Positions 33,136 to 46,800 of a DNA stretch of 64,000 nt are shown here, piece after piece (within the stretch, counting starts at the first letter, position 1; every line of letters begins with the position of its first letter). The notes under the pieces are model-generated. The model ran no database searches and was not told the origin of the DNA. It saw only the letters and a list, made by a program, of their open reading frames with translations. The stretch is taken from contig JAKUCV010000163.1 of NCBI GenBank assembly GCA_028386065.3, positions 8,317 to 72,316 on the forward strand. Direction: 5' to 3'. A program made the translations under genes and the position numbers. This DNA is from Turnera subulata (Eukaryota; Streptophyta; Magnoliopsida; Malpighiales; Passifloraceae).

Positions 33136-34836
33136 AAAAAAAATTCTGGACGTGAAACATTTTTTTACCTACATAGATCCATTTCTTATCTACCATTGAA
33201 TGCATGTATAGAAGGAATTTTTTTTGTAGAAAATCACAAGCTTTGAAATGGGAGTCGATAAGATTTTATATATAATTCAGAGAGCATCTTCCATTTGAAT
33301 GACTTTATGAGATCTTCCTTCCAAAATCTATATTGGGAGCACAAAGGAAATCTTGGTAGAGCGAAAAGGAGTGAAACAATAATTGCAGAGGAGCAAATTT
33401 GATGGTTCTTGTAAATGTAACAAACGGAGACAAACAAAAACCAACAAAAATAGTTACTATATGACATCAAATCAAAGCAACCAAAGTTTGCCTAGATAGC
33501 TGCTAATCAATATACACCTTTGAAGTTGTTGGCTCACTCTATTGAATGCTTCACATTTTCGATCCCCATGTTCAATGTGGACCTTATCATATCTATCTCT
33601 TATACATATATAACGTTGGGGGTTAAAGATGAACAAGTGGGCACATTGTCTTGTCAGGCAATCAAAAATGGGCAAATATGCAATCGCATGGCAATGACAT
33701 ATATCTACTAGATATAGCAAAAACGAGCACCGCATAACTATTTATTGTACGTGACTGATGCACCGCATAAAGGAGGAGGATGTTGATCATTTTTTCTTGG
33801 CTTCTTAATTTCACATTCACACACGAGCTTTTTCTTTGGTTGGGTGCCTCACGCAATCCAAACAAGGACACTCTATACTAATTTATGACTTATCTTGTTT
33901 AACTATGTTGATGCCACGAGGCACTGGTTGTGTTTCTAAGTGTCAAGTTCTTGGTATCTTCTATGCCAAATGGAATGCAAATTCCTTTTGCTAATTAAGC
34001 TGTTCACTTAAAATCAACTGCCAAATGACACCAAATTGCATGCCATAGCATAGCCTCTGATGAATCCATATTGATTTTTGGGTGAATTTTCGGGGTCAAA
34101 TAGTATTAATATATACAATCCCATTGGATTTGCATTTTGACCAGTCAGGGAAGACAGAGAAGAAATGAAGAATTTAAAGCACAGTTAGTAAGAATCAGAT
34201 TTGACCGTCTCCAGACCGTCCAACTGGCGGGAACTTGAATGTGAAGTTAAAATCTTTTTGCATGGAATAAGTTCATCTTCAAGAAAAAGTTGAAAAAAAG
34301 AGAAAAAGAGAAAATAAAAAGTTGAATGCTAGAATATCAACTACTGTCAAGGTCTATACCAATAACGGCTATGATTGAAAGTCATTTGGTTCAAGAAGGT
34401 AGCCAAGAATGGAACAAGAGATATTCCGTTTAGAGGTCCTCATGGTTTTGAACTAGAGTAACCAAAATTGTATGGTATATGGTTTTATGTTTCTAGCTTC
34501 AATTTATGGTTACCTTATCTACAAGATAACAAATTCGTGTACATCATGTTTTACAAAGAAATTCGCAAAATCGAATTACAAGGAGAAAAAAAGCTAACTC
34601 CATGTCTCCATCTGAACTCGACCCTTTTGATTGTTTTTGTTCACTTTAGTGAAAATGTAAGTAGATGGTGCACAAACTTATAACTTCCCCGGTCACGAGC
34701 CTTTGTGTTGAGTGCAGTCGTCATGTTCACATTAGAAATGCCACCATTTTATGTGAACCAACCAACACAATCAATAAATGGCTCCTGCATTTCTTTTAAA
34801 AGAAAATTTAGGTTGGGGGAGATTCCAGTCTAGGAG

Positions 34837-34912
34837 TAGCCTAAATTACCGGGTTTAGCGAGCGCTTATAATGATAGCCTAAATTACCGGGTTTAGCGAG
34901 CGCTTATAATGA
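34837..34912. repeat. 38-bp perfect tandem duplication
   Basis: Two copies (34837-34874 and 34875-34912) of a unit starting TAGCCTAAATTACCGGGTTT and ending CGCTTATAATGA. Confidence 0.92.
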
Positions 34913-35850
34913 TAATTACAAATTATTTTGACAATCCCATCCATTCTATTATCTACATAGGGTTCATCTATAAATAAAAATCAATAGAGTTAAAGGGATT
35001 TATAAATACAATCATCTAGCATTTGTCCGAGTAACTCGTAAGCTTTTGTTTATTTATTTCGTATTGGACAAAGAAACAAAACAAAAAAAGAGAGATACAC
35101 AGTTAATTAACGGCTATTCCCAGACCTAGAGTCTTTACGATTTCATTTGATGGTATTCTCTCTATTATGGAAATCATACCAAACACACCCTCTGTAATGA
35201 AATCTGTTAAAAGTTTTATTCTGAAAAAGGAGAAGATTCAATATTAGGATAGTTTTATCCCCCTTGTGGATTGGCTTGAACTGGAATAGTCAAACGGACT
35301 TCCAAAATAAATACAAATAATTAACTTAAAAAAATACCATATACCGGTATACCACGTAGGTGTGTTAGTTGATATATATCTATCCACTGATTAATTACTA
35401 TTTAGATAGAAAATTCTTATGTCATTACTTCCTGAATTATATGCTCTAAATTAAGAAAATAAGCTAATTAGTTATTATATATGTATTCTAACCCAATATA
35501 TCCAATTATCCACCTCGTGCATGGATATATCAATTTTTTTTTGTGAGATCAATTTGACACTCAGTTCTGACTGTACATTAATTTTTTATGTCATCTAACA
35601 AAAAATTATAATTTCTAAAAATCTGACCTTAGTTTCCGATATTTTTTACCATACTCATAGATAGCGTTCCTTTTTTGGTTACAGTCACCATATTATTACT
35701 CCCTCTTTTTCTTTTTTTGTTAAAAAGTGACCAACATAGATTATTAAGAACTACTACTATACTAGTATACTTTTTACATAAACTATATAGTTAAATAAAA
35801 TACATACTATCATGCCATTGTTAATTTCCAGTGACAAAAATACCCCTAAC

Positions 35851-36071
35851 CAGCAAAAAAAAAACCAACTGCTGCCCGGTGCCCGCCCAGTAACTACCGT
35901 CCTGATTACTGCCACGTGGCCCTCCCCCTCCTTCCTCTCTGCCTTCTTCTTGCCTATAAATGCCAACCCATGTTAAATGTTTTTCCACAACAAAATATTA
36001 TTGTCTCTTCTTCTCTTGCTCAAGTTCCTCACTACAATTGCTTTTGGCACAGAAAAAAAAAAGAAAAGAAA
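35851..36071 (+). promoter_or_regulatory. SULTR3;4 core promoter and leader
   Basis: CCACGTGGCC (G-box-like, about 35911) is followed by a CT-rich stretch and CCTATAAATGCC (TATA at 35954). The ATG is at 36072, about 110 bases beyond. No phosphate-response P1BS motif was seen nearby. Confidence 0.5.
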
Positions 36072-39000
36072 ATGGGTGTTAACTCCAACAAAGTGGAGAA
36101 TTTTTCCTGCAGGGAAACAAACACAACAACAGATGAGTCAGTAGTAGTAATGCCACCAATGGAGATACACAGTGTTTCCTTACCACCCCACAAGACCACA
36201 CTGTGTAAACTGAGGCAAAGGCTTGGTGAGATCTTCTTCCCTGATGACCCTCTTCACAGGTTCAAGAACCAGAGTCTTGGCAGGAAGCTTCTCCTGGGCC
36301 TTCAGTTCTTGTTCCCCATCTTCCAGTGGGGCCCTGAGTACAATCTGAAGCTCTTGAGGTCTGATATCATCTCTGGTCTCACCATTGCTAGCCTTGCCAT
36401 CCCACAGGTACATAAAAAAAACTTCCATGTATAGAGAAATAAGAGATGGATACAATCACATTTCTTTTGCCTATGTATGTTCATGTGCATACATGCATGT
36501 GGGTTTGGGTGGAAATTTACATATACGTGTATGTATGTGTAACCATGCATGTGTGGTGGTGGTGTTATTTTTGGTGAGTCGGTGACTGTCATTATTCAAC
36601 TTAATTATGTGCTTAATTACTGGACAAATGACGCTGAGTTGGTTGTTACGGGAGGGATATATTCCATTTCATTTTTTGGATCATTAGAGTGGCAGTTTTA
36701 CTATTTTGTTACTTGTTTAGTGGCGGAAACGGCTCAAAAGAATGATTAATGGGGCTTGCCTTTCCTGGTCATGAATTTGTTTGTATTAGTAATTTGGTTT
36801 CTTTTTGCCTATTTTTGGTTCTGCTATTAACTTGTTTTTGTCTAGGCTTGTAACATGGGGGGATTCTTGTTTTACCACTTCATGTGAACATTATTTTATA
36901 TGTTTTGGTTTCACATCATATGATCATGTCTGTGATACTATACTTATTAAGTGATCAAAACATATTTCATACCCACAACTCTGCCTCAAAATCAAAGTTT
37001 AATTCTTATTCTTGATAGCAATCTAATATGATTTATAATATTGCAGGGGATCAGTTATGCAAAACTGGCAAATTTGCCACCAATAGTCGGATTATGTTAG
37101 TATCATAACCATAAAAACTCTGTTTTGATTCTGGACTTCATTTGCTAAGTAGGAATTACCATGAACTTGAAGATTCATTAGATATGGGTTCTTGATGCAG
37201 ATTCAAGTTTCGTACCCCCATTGATATACTCTATTCTTGGGAGTTCAAGACACCTCGGTGTTGGTCCAGTGTCTATAGCATCGTTAGTGATGGGTTCCAT
37301 GCTAAGTGAAGCAATTTCACCAGTTGATCAGCCAATTCTGTATCTGAAACTGGCCTTTACTGCTACCTTCTTTGCTGGGTTGTTTCAGGCCTCTCTAGGT
37401 TTTCTAAGGTATACTATAAATCCTTGCACAAGTAACAGTAAACTTTTTCTTCAATAGGAACTTGATAGTGGTGATTATGCTGCAAATTTTCTGAAAGCTA
37501 CATAAGTCAACGTGCTTTTCTGCAAGTTGACTACAAAGCTATGAAACTAATTTCACTGATGAGATCACTATCTCAACTGTTGTGAGAATCTGGAGATAAA
37601 GATTTTACTTGATGATTCTGTTACAGGTTAGGCTTTATTATAGATTTTCTATCGAAGGCGACCCTTGTTGGGTTTATGGCGGGTGCAGCTGTCATTGTTT
37701 CTCTGCAACAATTGAAAGGGTTGCTTGGAATTGTTCACTTCACTACAAAGATGCAGTTTATTCCGGTTATGTCCTCTGTTTTCAGCCACAGAGAAGAGGT
37801 GAGCAGAAAGTGTAAAAGGGAAAGCAATTTTTTCTTTGATATAATATTGAAGACCATAAAAATCTGGGAGGCATTTCTTCTAGAATAGATTTCTTTAGCA
37901 TCTTGAAGGTACTTTAATCACTTTTTCTAGAGAAAAATTCTCGCTAATGTGAACTTTGTCCAATTGCTGAGAATGGTTCCTAGAATATGCTGTCTAAATG
38001 AGCAACTAAGCCAGAATACCTTTTTGATTCAATTAAGCAACAGAAGCTTTCAAGTGATTTCTAGGGGTAGTGCCAATTTGGGAAAAGGAAAGACAAGAGA
38101 AAAAAAACATGTTTTTTTTTTTTTTTGATAAAGAGAAAAAAACATGTTTAACTTAATGGAAAGTTAAAAAAAAAAAGCTTGTTGTTTTAGATTCATCAAT
38201 AGTTATTGCACTTTGGATGGTGAGAATTTCGTAAGGTAACATAATTACAATTACTGTGCAGTGGTCCTGGAAAACAATTGTCATGGGTTTCAGCTTCCTA
38301 GTGTTTCTATTGACAACAAGGCACATAGTAAGTTTATAGCATTTCTCCCTCCAAGATAAGTGCTAGTAATTCCAAATGCTGCTACCTATATTTCTAACAA
38401 GTTTTACATTGGATGGATTTGGCCAGAGCATGAAAAGACCAAAGCTTTTCTGGGTCTCTGCAGCAGCTCCGTTGACATCAGTCATTCTCTCAACCCTTTT
38501 CGTTTTCTGCCTCAAATCCAAGGGTCATGGAATCTCAATTGTAAGAATTGAAAACTTAAGCCTTTTGTTTTCACTTGCAAATGAAAAGTAGCCTATACAA
38601 GTGTTTTCTGTCTACAACTTCTTCTAAATTGTGTTCCTTTTCTTTGACAGATTGGCCACTTACCAAAGGGCTTGAATCCACCTTCAGCAAACATGCTATA
38701 TTTTAGTGGTTCTTATCTCGCACTTGCTATCAAGACTGGCCTCATAACTGGAATCCTTTCTCTCACGGTAAGCACAAAGCGGTGGATATCTCCTGTCAAA
38801 TTATATCGTTCTTGACTTTTTGCTATGCAAATTCTCTCACTCATGCTGATTGCTTGAGTTCTTTATTTCCAGGAAGGTATTGCCGTGGGAAGAACCTTTG
38901 CTTCTCTCAAAAACTACCAAGTGGATGGTAACAAAGAAATGATGGCTATTGGCCTCATGAACATGGCTGGTTCTTGCTCTTCGTGCTATGTCACCACAGG

Positions 39001-40348
39001 TCAAATGATCCTCTTCACATTTTGATCCATTCCCATCAAAAACTCTGATGAACAAGTTCTAAACCACTCTCTGGATTCTTTCAGGATCATTTTCTCGATC
39101 TGCAGTTAACTACAATGCTGGAGCACAGACTGCAGTTTCCAACATCATAATGGCATCCGCTGTGTTGGTGACTCTGTTGTTTCTGATGCCACTGTTTTAT
39201 TACACCCCCAATGTCATCTTGGCAGCCATCATCATAACCGCAGTGATTGGACTAATTGATTACCGGGCTGCATATCAGTTGTGGAAAGTTGACAAACTTG
39301 ATTTCTTGGCTTGTTTGTGTTCTTTCTTCGGGGTACTTTTCATTTCAGTGCCTCTAGGCCTTGCTATAGCGGTAAGAATCTTAGCTAGCTAGTCTGTCAA
39401 ATCTTAATGCCCCTTTTGATTTTAACTATTTGTTTACTCCAGCAATTGACCCCTTGTGTGTGCAATGCAGGTTGGTGTTTCAGTTTTCAAAATTCTCTTG
39501 CATGTAACCAGGCCAAATACTTTGATTATGGGGAACATTCCTGGAACCCATATATACCACAGCCTCAGTAGATATAAGGCAGCTACAAGGGTTCCTTCAT
39601 TTCTCATACTTGCTATTGAGTCACCCATATACTTTGCAAATTCCACTTACCTTCAAGAAAGGTTAGTTCACCTTTCTCCTTGCTCGTTTTTTAAAAAAGC
39701 ACTGAATTTAGCTCAAAAAGGTTGTTAATGGCATTAAATTGAACTGCACAGGGCTCATTTATCCTTACTGGCGCTACACTGATGGCTAGTATGGTAAAAC
39801 AGCAATATCCTTGAGAAATGTTTCCTGACAGAAGGATTTTCTATCGCAGGATACTAAGATGGGTTCGCGAAGAAGAAGAATGGATAAAAGCAAACAATGA
39901 GAGCATGTTAAAATGCATCATTTTGGATATGACAGGTAGATCACTTCATCTAACAACGATAGATATATCAGTGGATACTAGACACAAGCTTTATACGATC
40001 ATCACTGACCCAAATTTACATTTTTCCTAGCTGTGACGGCCATAGACACAAGTGGTATTGACCTAGTATGTGAACTAAGAAAAATGCTGGACAAAAGATC
40101 CCTTCAGGTAAGGGCATCAATAAGTCTCACCTTGAGTGCTTAATCAATTGGCTATTAAATTCAAGCAAATCTTTGTAACTTGTTCACCTCTTGTGCTTAT
40201 GTAGCTTGTGTTGGCAAATCCTGTGGCAAGCGTGATGGAAAAGTTGCATCAATCTAAAGCCTTAGAGTCGTTTGGTATAAATGGGATGTACCTTACAGTT
40301 GCAGAAGCTGTGGTTGACATTTCATCCTTGTGGAAATCACAGCCATGA
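36072..40348 (+). CDS. SULTR3;4: Sulfate transporter family protein SULTR3;4 (SPDT type)
   Basis: This is an SLC26-type anion transporter. Arabidopsis and rice SULTR3;4 (SPDT) distribute phosphorus and are named for sulfate. Exon 1 (36072-36407) has [27 protein letters not shown] and [12 protein letters not shown]. Later exons give [88 protein letters not shown] and [20 protein letters not shown]. The tail has the STAS domain ([39 protein letters not shown]). All junctions checked are GT-AG and in phase, with about twelve exons and ten or more membrane segments. It ends at TGA 40346-40348. It matches SULTR3;4 better than other SULTR3 members and is intact. Confidence 0.93.
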
Positions 40349-42485
40349 TTTTTCCAAGATGCCTAGCTGTGTGAAAATGGAGCGGAAGAAAGATTGACTA
40401 ACAATTTAACGTACTTTTGGAAGAGGCCTAGTTAAGAGAGCTCTTGTCTTTTCCTCCTTTGGGGAACGTAATGCGACCAAAGATTTTGTTGTGTTTTAGT
40501 AAGGATATACAGGAGGAAGGAATGCATGTTCATTCGAGAGATTTTGTTCCTTTTTTAGCAAGTAATGAAAATTCAACTTGCATCTTTCTTGCTGTGTCCA
40601 GTATTTTCCTTAGTTTTTCACCTTCAGACTCCAAAATGGAGCTATCCATGATCTTTTTTTTTGGTTGCGCTTAGAATGTCACCAAAATTCCAAAGAGAAT
40701 AACAGCAAGTGTGAAGCTTGCTCTAATGAGAAATTCTGTCCTCCATTTTTCTTTTGTCTATCAGTACCCTCCACAGCTTCTGCCTTCCGACCATAACACA
40801 TATTAACAGCCATTAAAACTCTTATCCTAAGTGGATGGACGCCACGCCATCTCTTCTAAAGCATTCATAATATCCAGCAGCTCCTACCCTAGAATGAGCT
40901 CTACACCTCTATCTTGTCACCAGGATCTGTTCCTCCCAGTAAAGGAAGAGCTGCAAGAACTCTTCTATCTCGGGAGCTGTTGGTCCAGCAAGGATCCGCA
41001 GGGCACCAGCCAATGATGCATCCAATTAGCACAGTTAGTCATCCAAAAAGCAAAGGATACAGGTCACCTAGTGGTTATATTTGGTCTGTGTTTTTACTCT
41101 GTGGATGTGGAACAAACTACAGCACAGCAAACTGGAGAAAAAGCATATCCCTTGAACAGCCGAAGCTTTATCCAAAACATCATATGAATTAGGAAGTAGA
41201 CTATTCTTAGTTTCACCAGCCAAACAAGTTATCAAGATACTGCCAGCAGAATTTTCCTTCATGAAAAGAATATGGAAACTCCCTCGGGTCATATAAAAAA
41301 GAATCAATCAGAAAACAACAAAAAATAACAGCAATGATCCTTCCCTTTGAAAACCACCTATAATTGTACATTTAGAGTTTCCTGACACAGTACATACCTA
41401 GCCTCACCTCATGCGCTCCAACTTCCTATCACTTAAGAAGCATATTAAATTTCACAAATACCAGTGAGGACAACTGAATCCACAGTATTAAAAGATCTCT
41501 TCTATTGCAATTTGGATATGCACTAGAGCTGTGAAGAGAACATAATCCCCACAAAGAATTCAGCGTTTGCTTGTAAGCTTTTCATAGTCAATCAAACATC
41601 TGCATGGAGACAGTTCACAATTGTTATTACTGAGATCACAAAAATAATAATATCGTCAGAAATTACAAGCAAAAACCGGCACCAACCACAGTAATAGGTT
41701 CTTAAACTGAAGTAGAAAGCTTCTCAAAAAAAATGATTCATGGAAATGAAATCTTTACAGATCAGTACAACATTCGCTGGGCAGTGCCAGAGTTGAAAAA
41801 TGCTAACTATCAACATGGAGAGAGAGATAAGAGTACGTAAAACAATTGACAAATATGAGCAAGACTTCTTAGAAATCCGATAAGCTGAAAAGCTGAAACA
41901 GATGCATGATTAGATTTCTAATAAGCAAGCAACAAATTACGATTTAACCTATTTCCAAGACACTTGCCCAAACACACTCAACAATTGATGAAGAGAAAAC
42001 AAACCCCTGAAGAAAAATTATCCTCCAAACACAGGCAGACACACACATATATATATATGCAAGTAAAGCACCGAGGCATCAATGGCAGCAACCGAACAAA
42101 CAATGCCAAATAAATCCAACATAAGCATTTTTCACTGCTTCTGTTGATAAGCGACTTCAAGCATCCCTGTTTTGTACCTTCCGTTAGAGTACAAATTGGT
42201 TCACATCTAGTAACTAAGCCAATTACAAACAAAATTGACTGAGCATGCACGCCGAAATGACTTCAGAAAAGCTTCATAAACTCACTGATAACGTAAGCCA
42301 GATGAACTTTAAGAAGAAAAACTTAGTTCATACGCAGCCCCATAGCAGCAAGCCCAATTAAACAACACTAAGCAGGCCATGAGCATAGTGCATTCTCATA
42401 TGTAAAAGACAGAAACAAAAAGAATAAAGATTGATTCAGCAAGGCAGTTTCTTTAGAATATGCAGCCAAGGCATGAGCATCTTAC
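40349..42485. other. Intergenic region between SULTR3;4 and SYS1
   Basis: It holds the 3' flanks of two convergent genes. No coding region is supported. A short TATATA run lies near 42050. A possible last small exon of SYS1 could be hidden near 42170. Confidence 0.45.
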
Positions 42486-43071
42486 TTGATCTATATCGAC
42501 TGGTGATTGGAATCTCCCGTAGCTCTCTTTTAATACACAAGTATTCACCTAGCAGAGCCATCACTCCAAAACTAGTCCCATTCAAAATCCACCATACCAA
42601 CGAAGTAGGCCAACCTCCATACACGACACAAATAATGAGATGAATGATGTACAGGGTTCCGGCGAAGTCCAAGCATTTCTTCGCCCTTTCAATCAAAAAA
42701 ACTATGTACCCAGCACTACACAACCCAAAGATAAAAACTTTAGCCACTTATTAACCCAGAATTCGAAAACAAAAACACCTAAAAGCCAACCCAAAATTAA
42801 TCAAATTCCAATAAGACCCAGAACAGAAAAACCAATTACAGGCTTACCCGGCAATTGAGCTGAGGAGGAAGGAAGTGATGACGCACCAGCCGGTGACGGT
42901 GGAGACGGTGACAGTAGCGAAATCAAAGAAGTAGACAAGGCTGAGCCGAGAGACGCGTGACCCGACAAGGAAAGACAAGAAGAAACCCAAGGTGAGGTAG
43001 TAGAGGCATTGAAGGCACACTATTTGGGCAACAATTAGCCATGGATCCCACACGACTGCACCATAGAACAT
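42486..43071 (-). CDS. SYS1: Golgi membrane protein SYS1 homolog
   Basis: SYS1 is a four-span Golgi protein that recruits the ARL3/ARFRP1-type GTPase. Exon 1 (42848-43071) starts MFYGAVVWDPWLIVAQIVCL and continues YLTLGFFLSFLVGSRVSRLS and VTGWCVITSFLLSSIAG to a GTAAGC donor. Exon 2 (42486-42715) gives VFLIERAKKCLDFAGTLYII, YGGWPTSLVWWILNGTS and EYLCIKRELREIPI. A GTAAG donor at 42485 implies a tiny last exon that I could not place with certainty. A longer upstream frame to 43290 exists, but the conserved start is at 43071. It is intact as far as seen. Confidence 0.9.
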
Positions 43072-43855
43072 GGCTACTACTCGCTTTAACCTAAACCAAA
43101 AACCTAAAATCAAAAAGATCAAAACTTTGAATTTGTTTTTTTCAACCCAAAAGAATTCCCCCATGTGATTTACGGTTTCCAGATTCGACCCACATAATTG
43201 AAGTGCAGTAGATCCATAGAGAGTAAGCCCTTCTGCTGGGGAGGGATTAAGGGATCTGATCTCGAATAAAACTGAAAGCCTGGAGTTCACAATTGTGAAA
43301 AAGAAAGGAAATTTTGTACGAATTGCAGTATCAGTAGCTTTTTTTGGGGTTAACAGGAGAAGAGATATTTGGGCTGGGTTAGCTTTTGGGTTCGGTTATG
43401 TTGCTGAACCGAACCAACCCGAAGTGTGAGCCAGGTGTTAATGTTATTGTTTCGTTTTGCTTCTCCTTTTGGTGGGGGTGGACTGTGGAGGCATAAGGGC
43501 ATTTTGTCAATGAGTTTGAAGAATATGCTTTGCTGGCACTGAATAGAAAAAGAAATGCTACCTTATTCGCTCAAAAAAAATCTAAAAAAAGAAGGACAAA
43601 AATGTATGTTCTTGGAGTAACAGAATAAGGTTTTCAACTGAGAATAAATTGGAAGTGACTAAAGAAAATTAGGAAGAATAATTTCCTCAAAATTTTATAT
43701 CTCAAGGTCATGTGGGTAAAATACATTGATGTGGAAGAAACAATAATCACAGGGAGGAGCAAAAAAAGGAATAGAAACAATATAACAACTAGCATTGGTG
43801 CAAAGTACAAAAGAAATCATTTGGTATAGGGGGGTTTCCTCGTTACACATCTGCT
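43072..43855. promoter_or_regulatory. SYS1 upstream region and MFP1 3' flank
   Basis: Both genes are on the minus strand, so this 0.8 kb holds the SYS1 promoter and the MFP1 3' untranslated region. No gene is seen. Confidence 0.4.
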
Positions 43856-46800
43856 TCATTGGGAGCTATTATTCCTTCTTCTTCTAGTGGTTCGCTTTGT
43901 AGTGGCAGGCTCCTGCTCCTTAGTTGTTTCACTTTCACTTGGTTGTGAGGGCTTGTCATTGACAAGAGTGGTTTTTGATGAATTTATTTGACTCCTCAGT
44001 CGCAGGATTTCACCCTTTGCAGATGCTAAGTCATCTTCAAGTGTCTTGGCTTTCTTCTCCAAACTCTCCCTTTCCTTGCCAAGCCTCAACACCATTTTGT
44101 GAGCATCTTCCATGTTATCTATGGCCTCTTTCGACGCCTTCTTCTGCTCCGTGAGGGACTTGTAAAGCACCTGTTTCTCATCTTCAAGGCTGGAAATTTG
44201 GGAGTATGCCGTGTCTAGATTACCAGAAAGTTCCATTGCATTTTGGTTCATCTCGTCAAGTGACTTAGTAGCCTCTTCTAGATCCCTTTCAAGTGATTTT
44301 TTAGCCTCCTTGTCCTTCGACATTTGCTTATTTAGGCTATGTAGTTCCTTGTTTAGCAATGAAATGGACTCTCTCTCTTTCTGTAATTCATTGGCCATGG
44401 CTTCTGCATTTTTTTGGACACCAACCAATTCCTCCTGTAACCTATCACGTTTTTCTGTCACTTGGACCAGATCATTAGACACTGTTTGCAACTCGACTTC
44501 TGTTTTCTTTAGCTGATCATGAACTGTCTTCAGCTCACTGGCTAAAACTTCACCACTTTGTGTTGCTTTCTCTAGGCTCTGCTTCAATGACTCTTTGGCT
44601 TCAGCAAACTCTGCTTGAACCCTAGAAACCTCAGCCTCAAATTTGGCACACATATTTCTTGACTTCTTTAGCTCTTTGGCCAGCTCAGAAGCCTCGTTTT
44701 TCGAATTCCCAAGAGCTTCCCCGGTCAGTTGAAGTTCATCTTTCAAATTCTTTACATTTGCCAGCTCTTTATCAAGCATTTTCGTCAACCCTTCCCTCTC
44801 TTGGGTCAAGTTTGCAATAATTTCTTGCTTTTCACTCACGTCATTCAGAGCAAGCTCAAGCTTTTCCTTCAGTTTGTGAAGTTCATTGTCTCTTTCTTCT
44901 AACAGTTTTGCATCTGTTGCTGCCTTCTTTTTAGAGGAAGACTCCAGATTGTTGTACTTCTCTTGCAAAGCATTCAGCTTCTTACTAAGTTCCTCTTTCT
45001 CAAATGTCAGAGAACTCACTCTCGAATTCAATTCATCCACCACAGAATTCTTTGAATCCAGCTCCTTAAAACTTTCATTGAGCTTGTCTTCCAGTCCTGT
45101 AATTTGTGAGAGTGCTTTTGCGAGTTCATCCTTTGTTTGCTTGTTGTTAGAAATCAAGTTTTTCAGTTCCAGTTCCTTCTCAGAAAGTGAAGAACTGAGC
45201 TTTTGAACATTATCTTCCTTGTCCTTGAGCTCCGAACTAAGCAAGTTGATCCTATCTTGTAAGACTTCAATCGTTTTTAGTCTTTCATTCATTTCCCGCT
45301 CAAGAAGTTTCTTCTCTTCCCCAGCTTCTGAAAGTTTGGTTTTTAGACCATCTATTTGAACTTTAAGATCTTCAATTTTTCTTGTGTCATTTTTTAGCTC
45401 CTGCCCTAGTGCCTCAACGGTATTGTTAGCTGAGCTGAGTTGACTAACTAAAGACAGCTGCTCTTCCTTTGCTTTCTCGAGTTTCCTCGCACTTTCTTCT
45501 TGTTCAGTCAGTAGCTTTGCTTCAAAATCTTTCTCCAAGTATGCAATCGCAGCTTCCTTTTCTTTCAGTTTGGATGTCAACTGCACATCCCACGTGAATC
45601 ATTTGTTAATGGAAAGCAAACTTTCTATCCAAAAGTCTGTTGTAAATGAAATCAAGAAAGTATGTTAACGTCCTAGATCCTTAAACTAGTGCAGAACAAT
45701 TTTTCTAGAGAGATGGGGGTGGGGGGAGATTGAGAGAGAGCTCAAACGTCCAAAATATTGGAAAGAATTTCTCTTAAACAAAAACCACAAGAAGATGCTA
45801 CTTGGAACATATTTCTCCTCCTACTCACAAGCATTCTGACAAAACAGGTTGTAAGAGAAAATCAACACTTGACGGAGAAAGTCAGTAGCAGCTTACGGAT
45901 TCCATGGCTGTATCGGCAGCTTTCTTGTCTTGCTGAGCCAATGCATACAATGCACCGAGTATACCAGTACCAAAAATACCGAGTCCATTCAGGAGAGACA
46001 GAAAGGGATTTGGTGGAGTGTATTTTTGAATTGCTAGCTGTCAGTAACCAGAGCTCAGTTTAGAACATTCGCAACTTCACTGGCGTGATCTTAAAACAAC
46101 ACAATCTAGTACTCAGGTTTAATCTGTAAATGAAAAAGTGATTCCAACCTCTGGTTTCTGACTCTCCTTCTGTATCTTCACCTCTGTTTCTTCTGAAACA
46201 AGATAAAGAAATGATTTAGCAACAAAAGATATGAGACATTCTGAGATAGCTTGCTAGAATACGAGTGACAACGGGAAATAAGAAATAAGATTCTCTCAAA
46301 GAAGCAGATCAAAACATGATGGATACTGTCAGGGTATTAATTTTATAATACAAACATGGTATAACATTTCCAACAAAAGACATTTTTTGTTGAGCTCTTT
46401 GGATCTTGGGATGGAAAAAATAACACAGAATTTTACAGAATGTTGAGCACCCATTTTTCTCTTCCCTTTTTTTTTTTTCTGGTTTCTGCTTCCTACTTCA
46501 TCTTCCTTTGGATGATATCTTATCCTCTCATACTTCTTCTGCGTTTTTAACTATTAACATTTACTTTCTGGAAAAGAAAATTTCACGCAGTGAGAATAGT
46601 TATTGCCTATCTCCACAATTTTCATGTCAGTCTCTCCCATTTCTGATCTCTTCTCTCTCCCTTTTCTCAACTCATCACCTCCCAGATGTCTTCTTTCTGT
46701 CCTACAACAGATATAATGGGAAACTCTCATAAGAAACCTCAAGCTTGTTACATTAAATAATTAGTAACCAGCAAAAGAGGCAAAATGCACAAGTTAAGAG

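Larger units (their letters stand above)
27836..35850. other. Gene-poor AT-rich interval, about 8 kb
   Basis: Many short frames occur on both strands but none has a domain, splice structure or codon pattern I can support. CCCGGTCCGGTTTTGAA at about 27879 resembles ends of plant MITE families. An imperfect duplication (CAGCTTCTCTTT ... ACTACACTGAA) lies at 31610-31750. A candidate 88-residue frame at 29121-29387 with a hydrophobic C-terminus is unconvincing. Confidence 0.5.

Noticed and set aside
43072..43290. Upstream extension of SYS1 to an earlier ATG
   Set aside because: The conserved family start is MFYGxVVWDPW at 43071; the extra residues are not conserved in type and read as leader.
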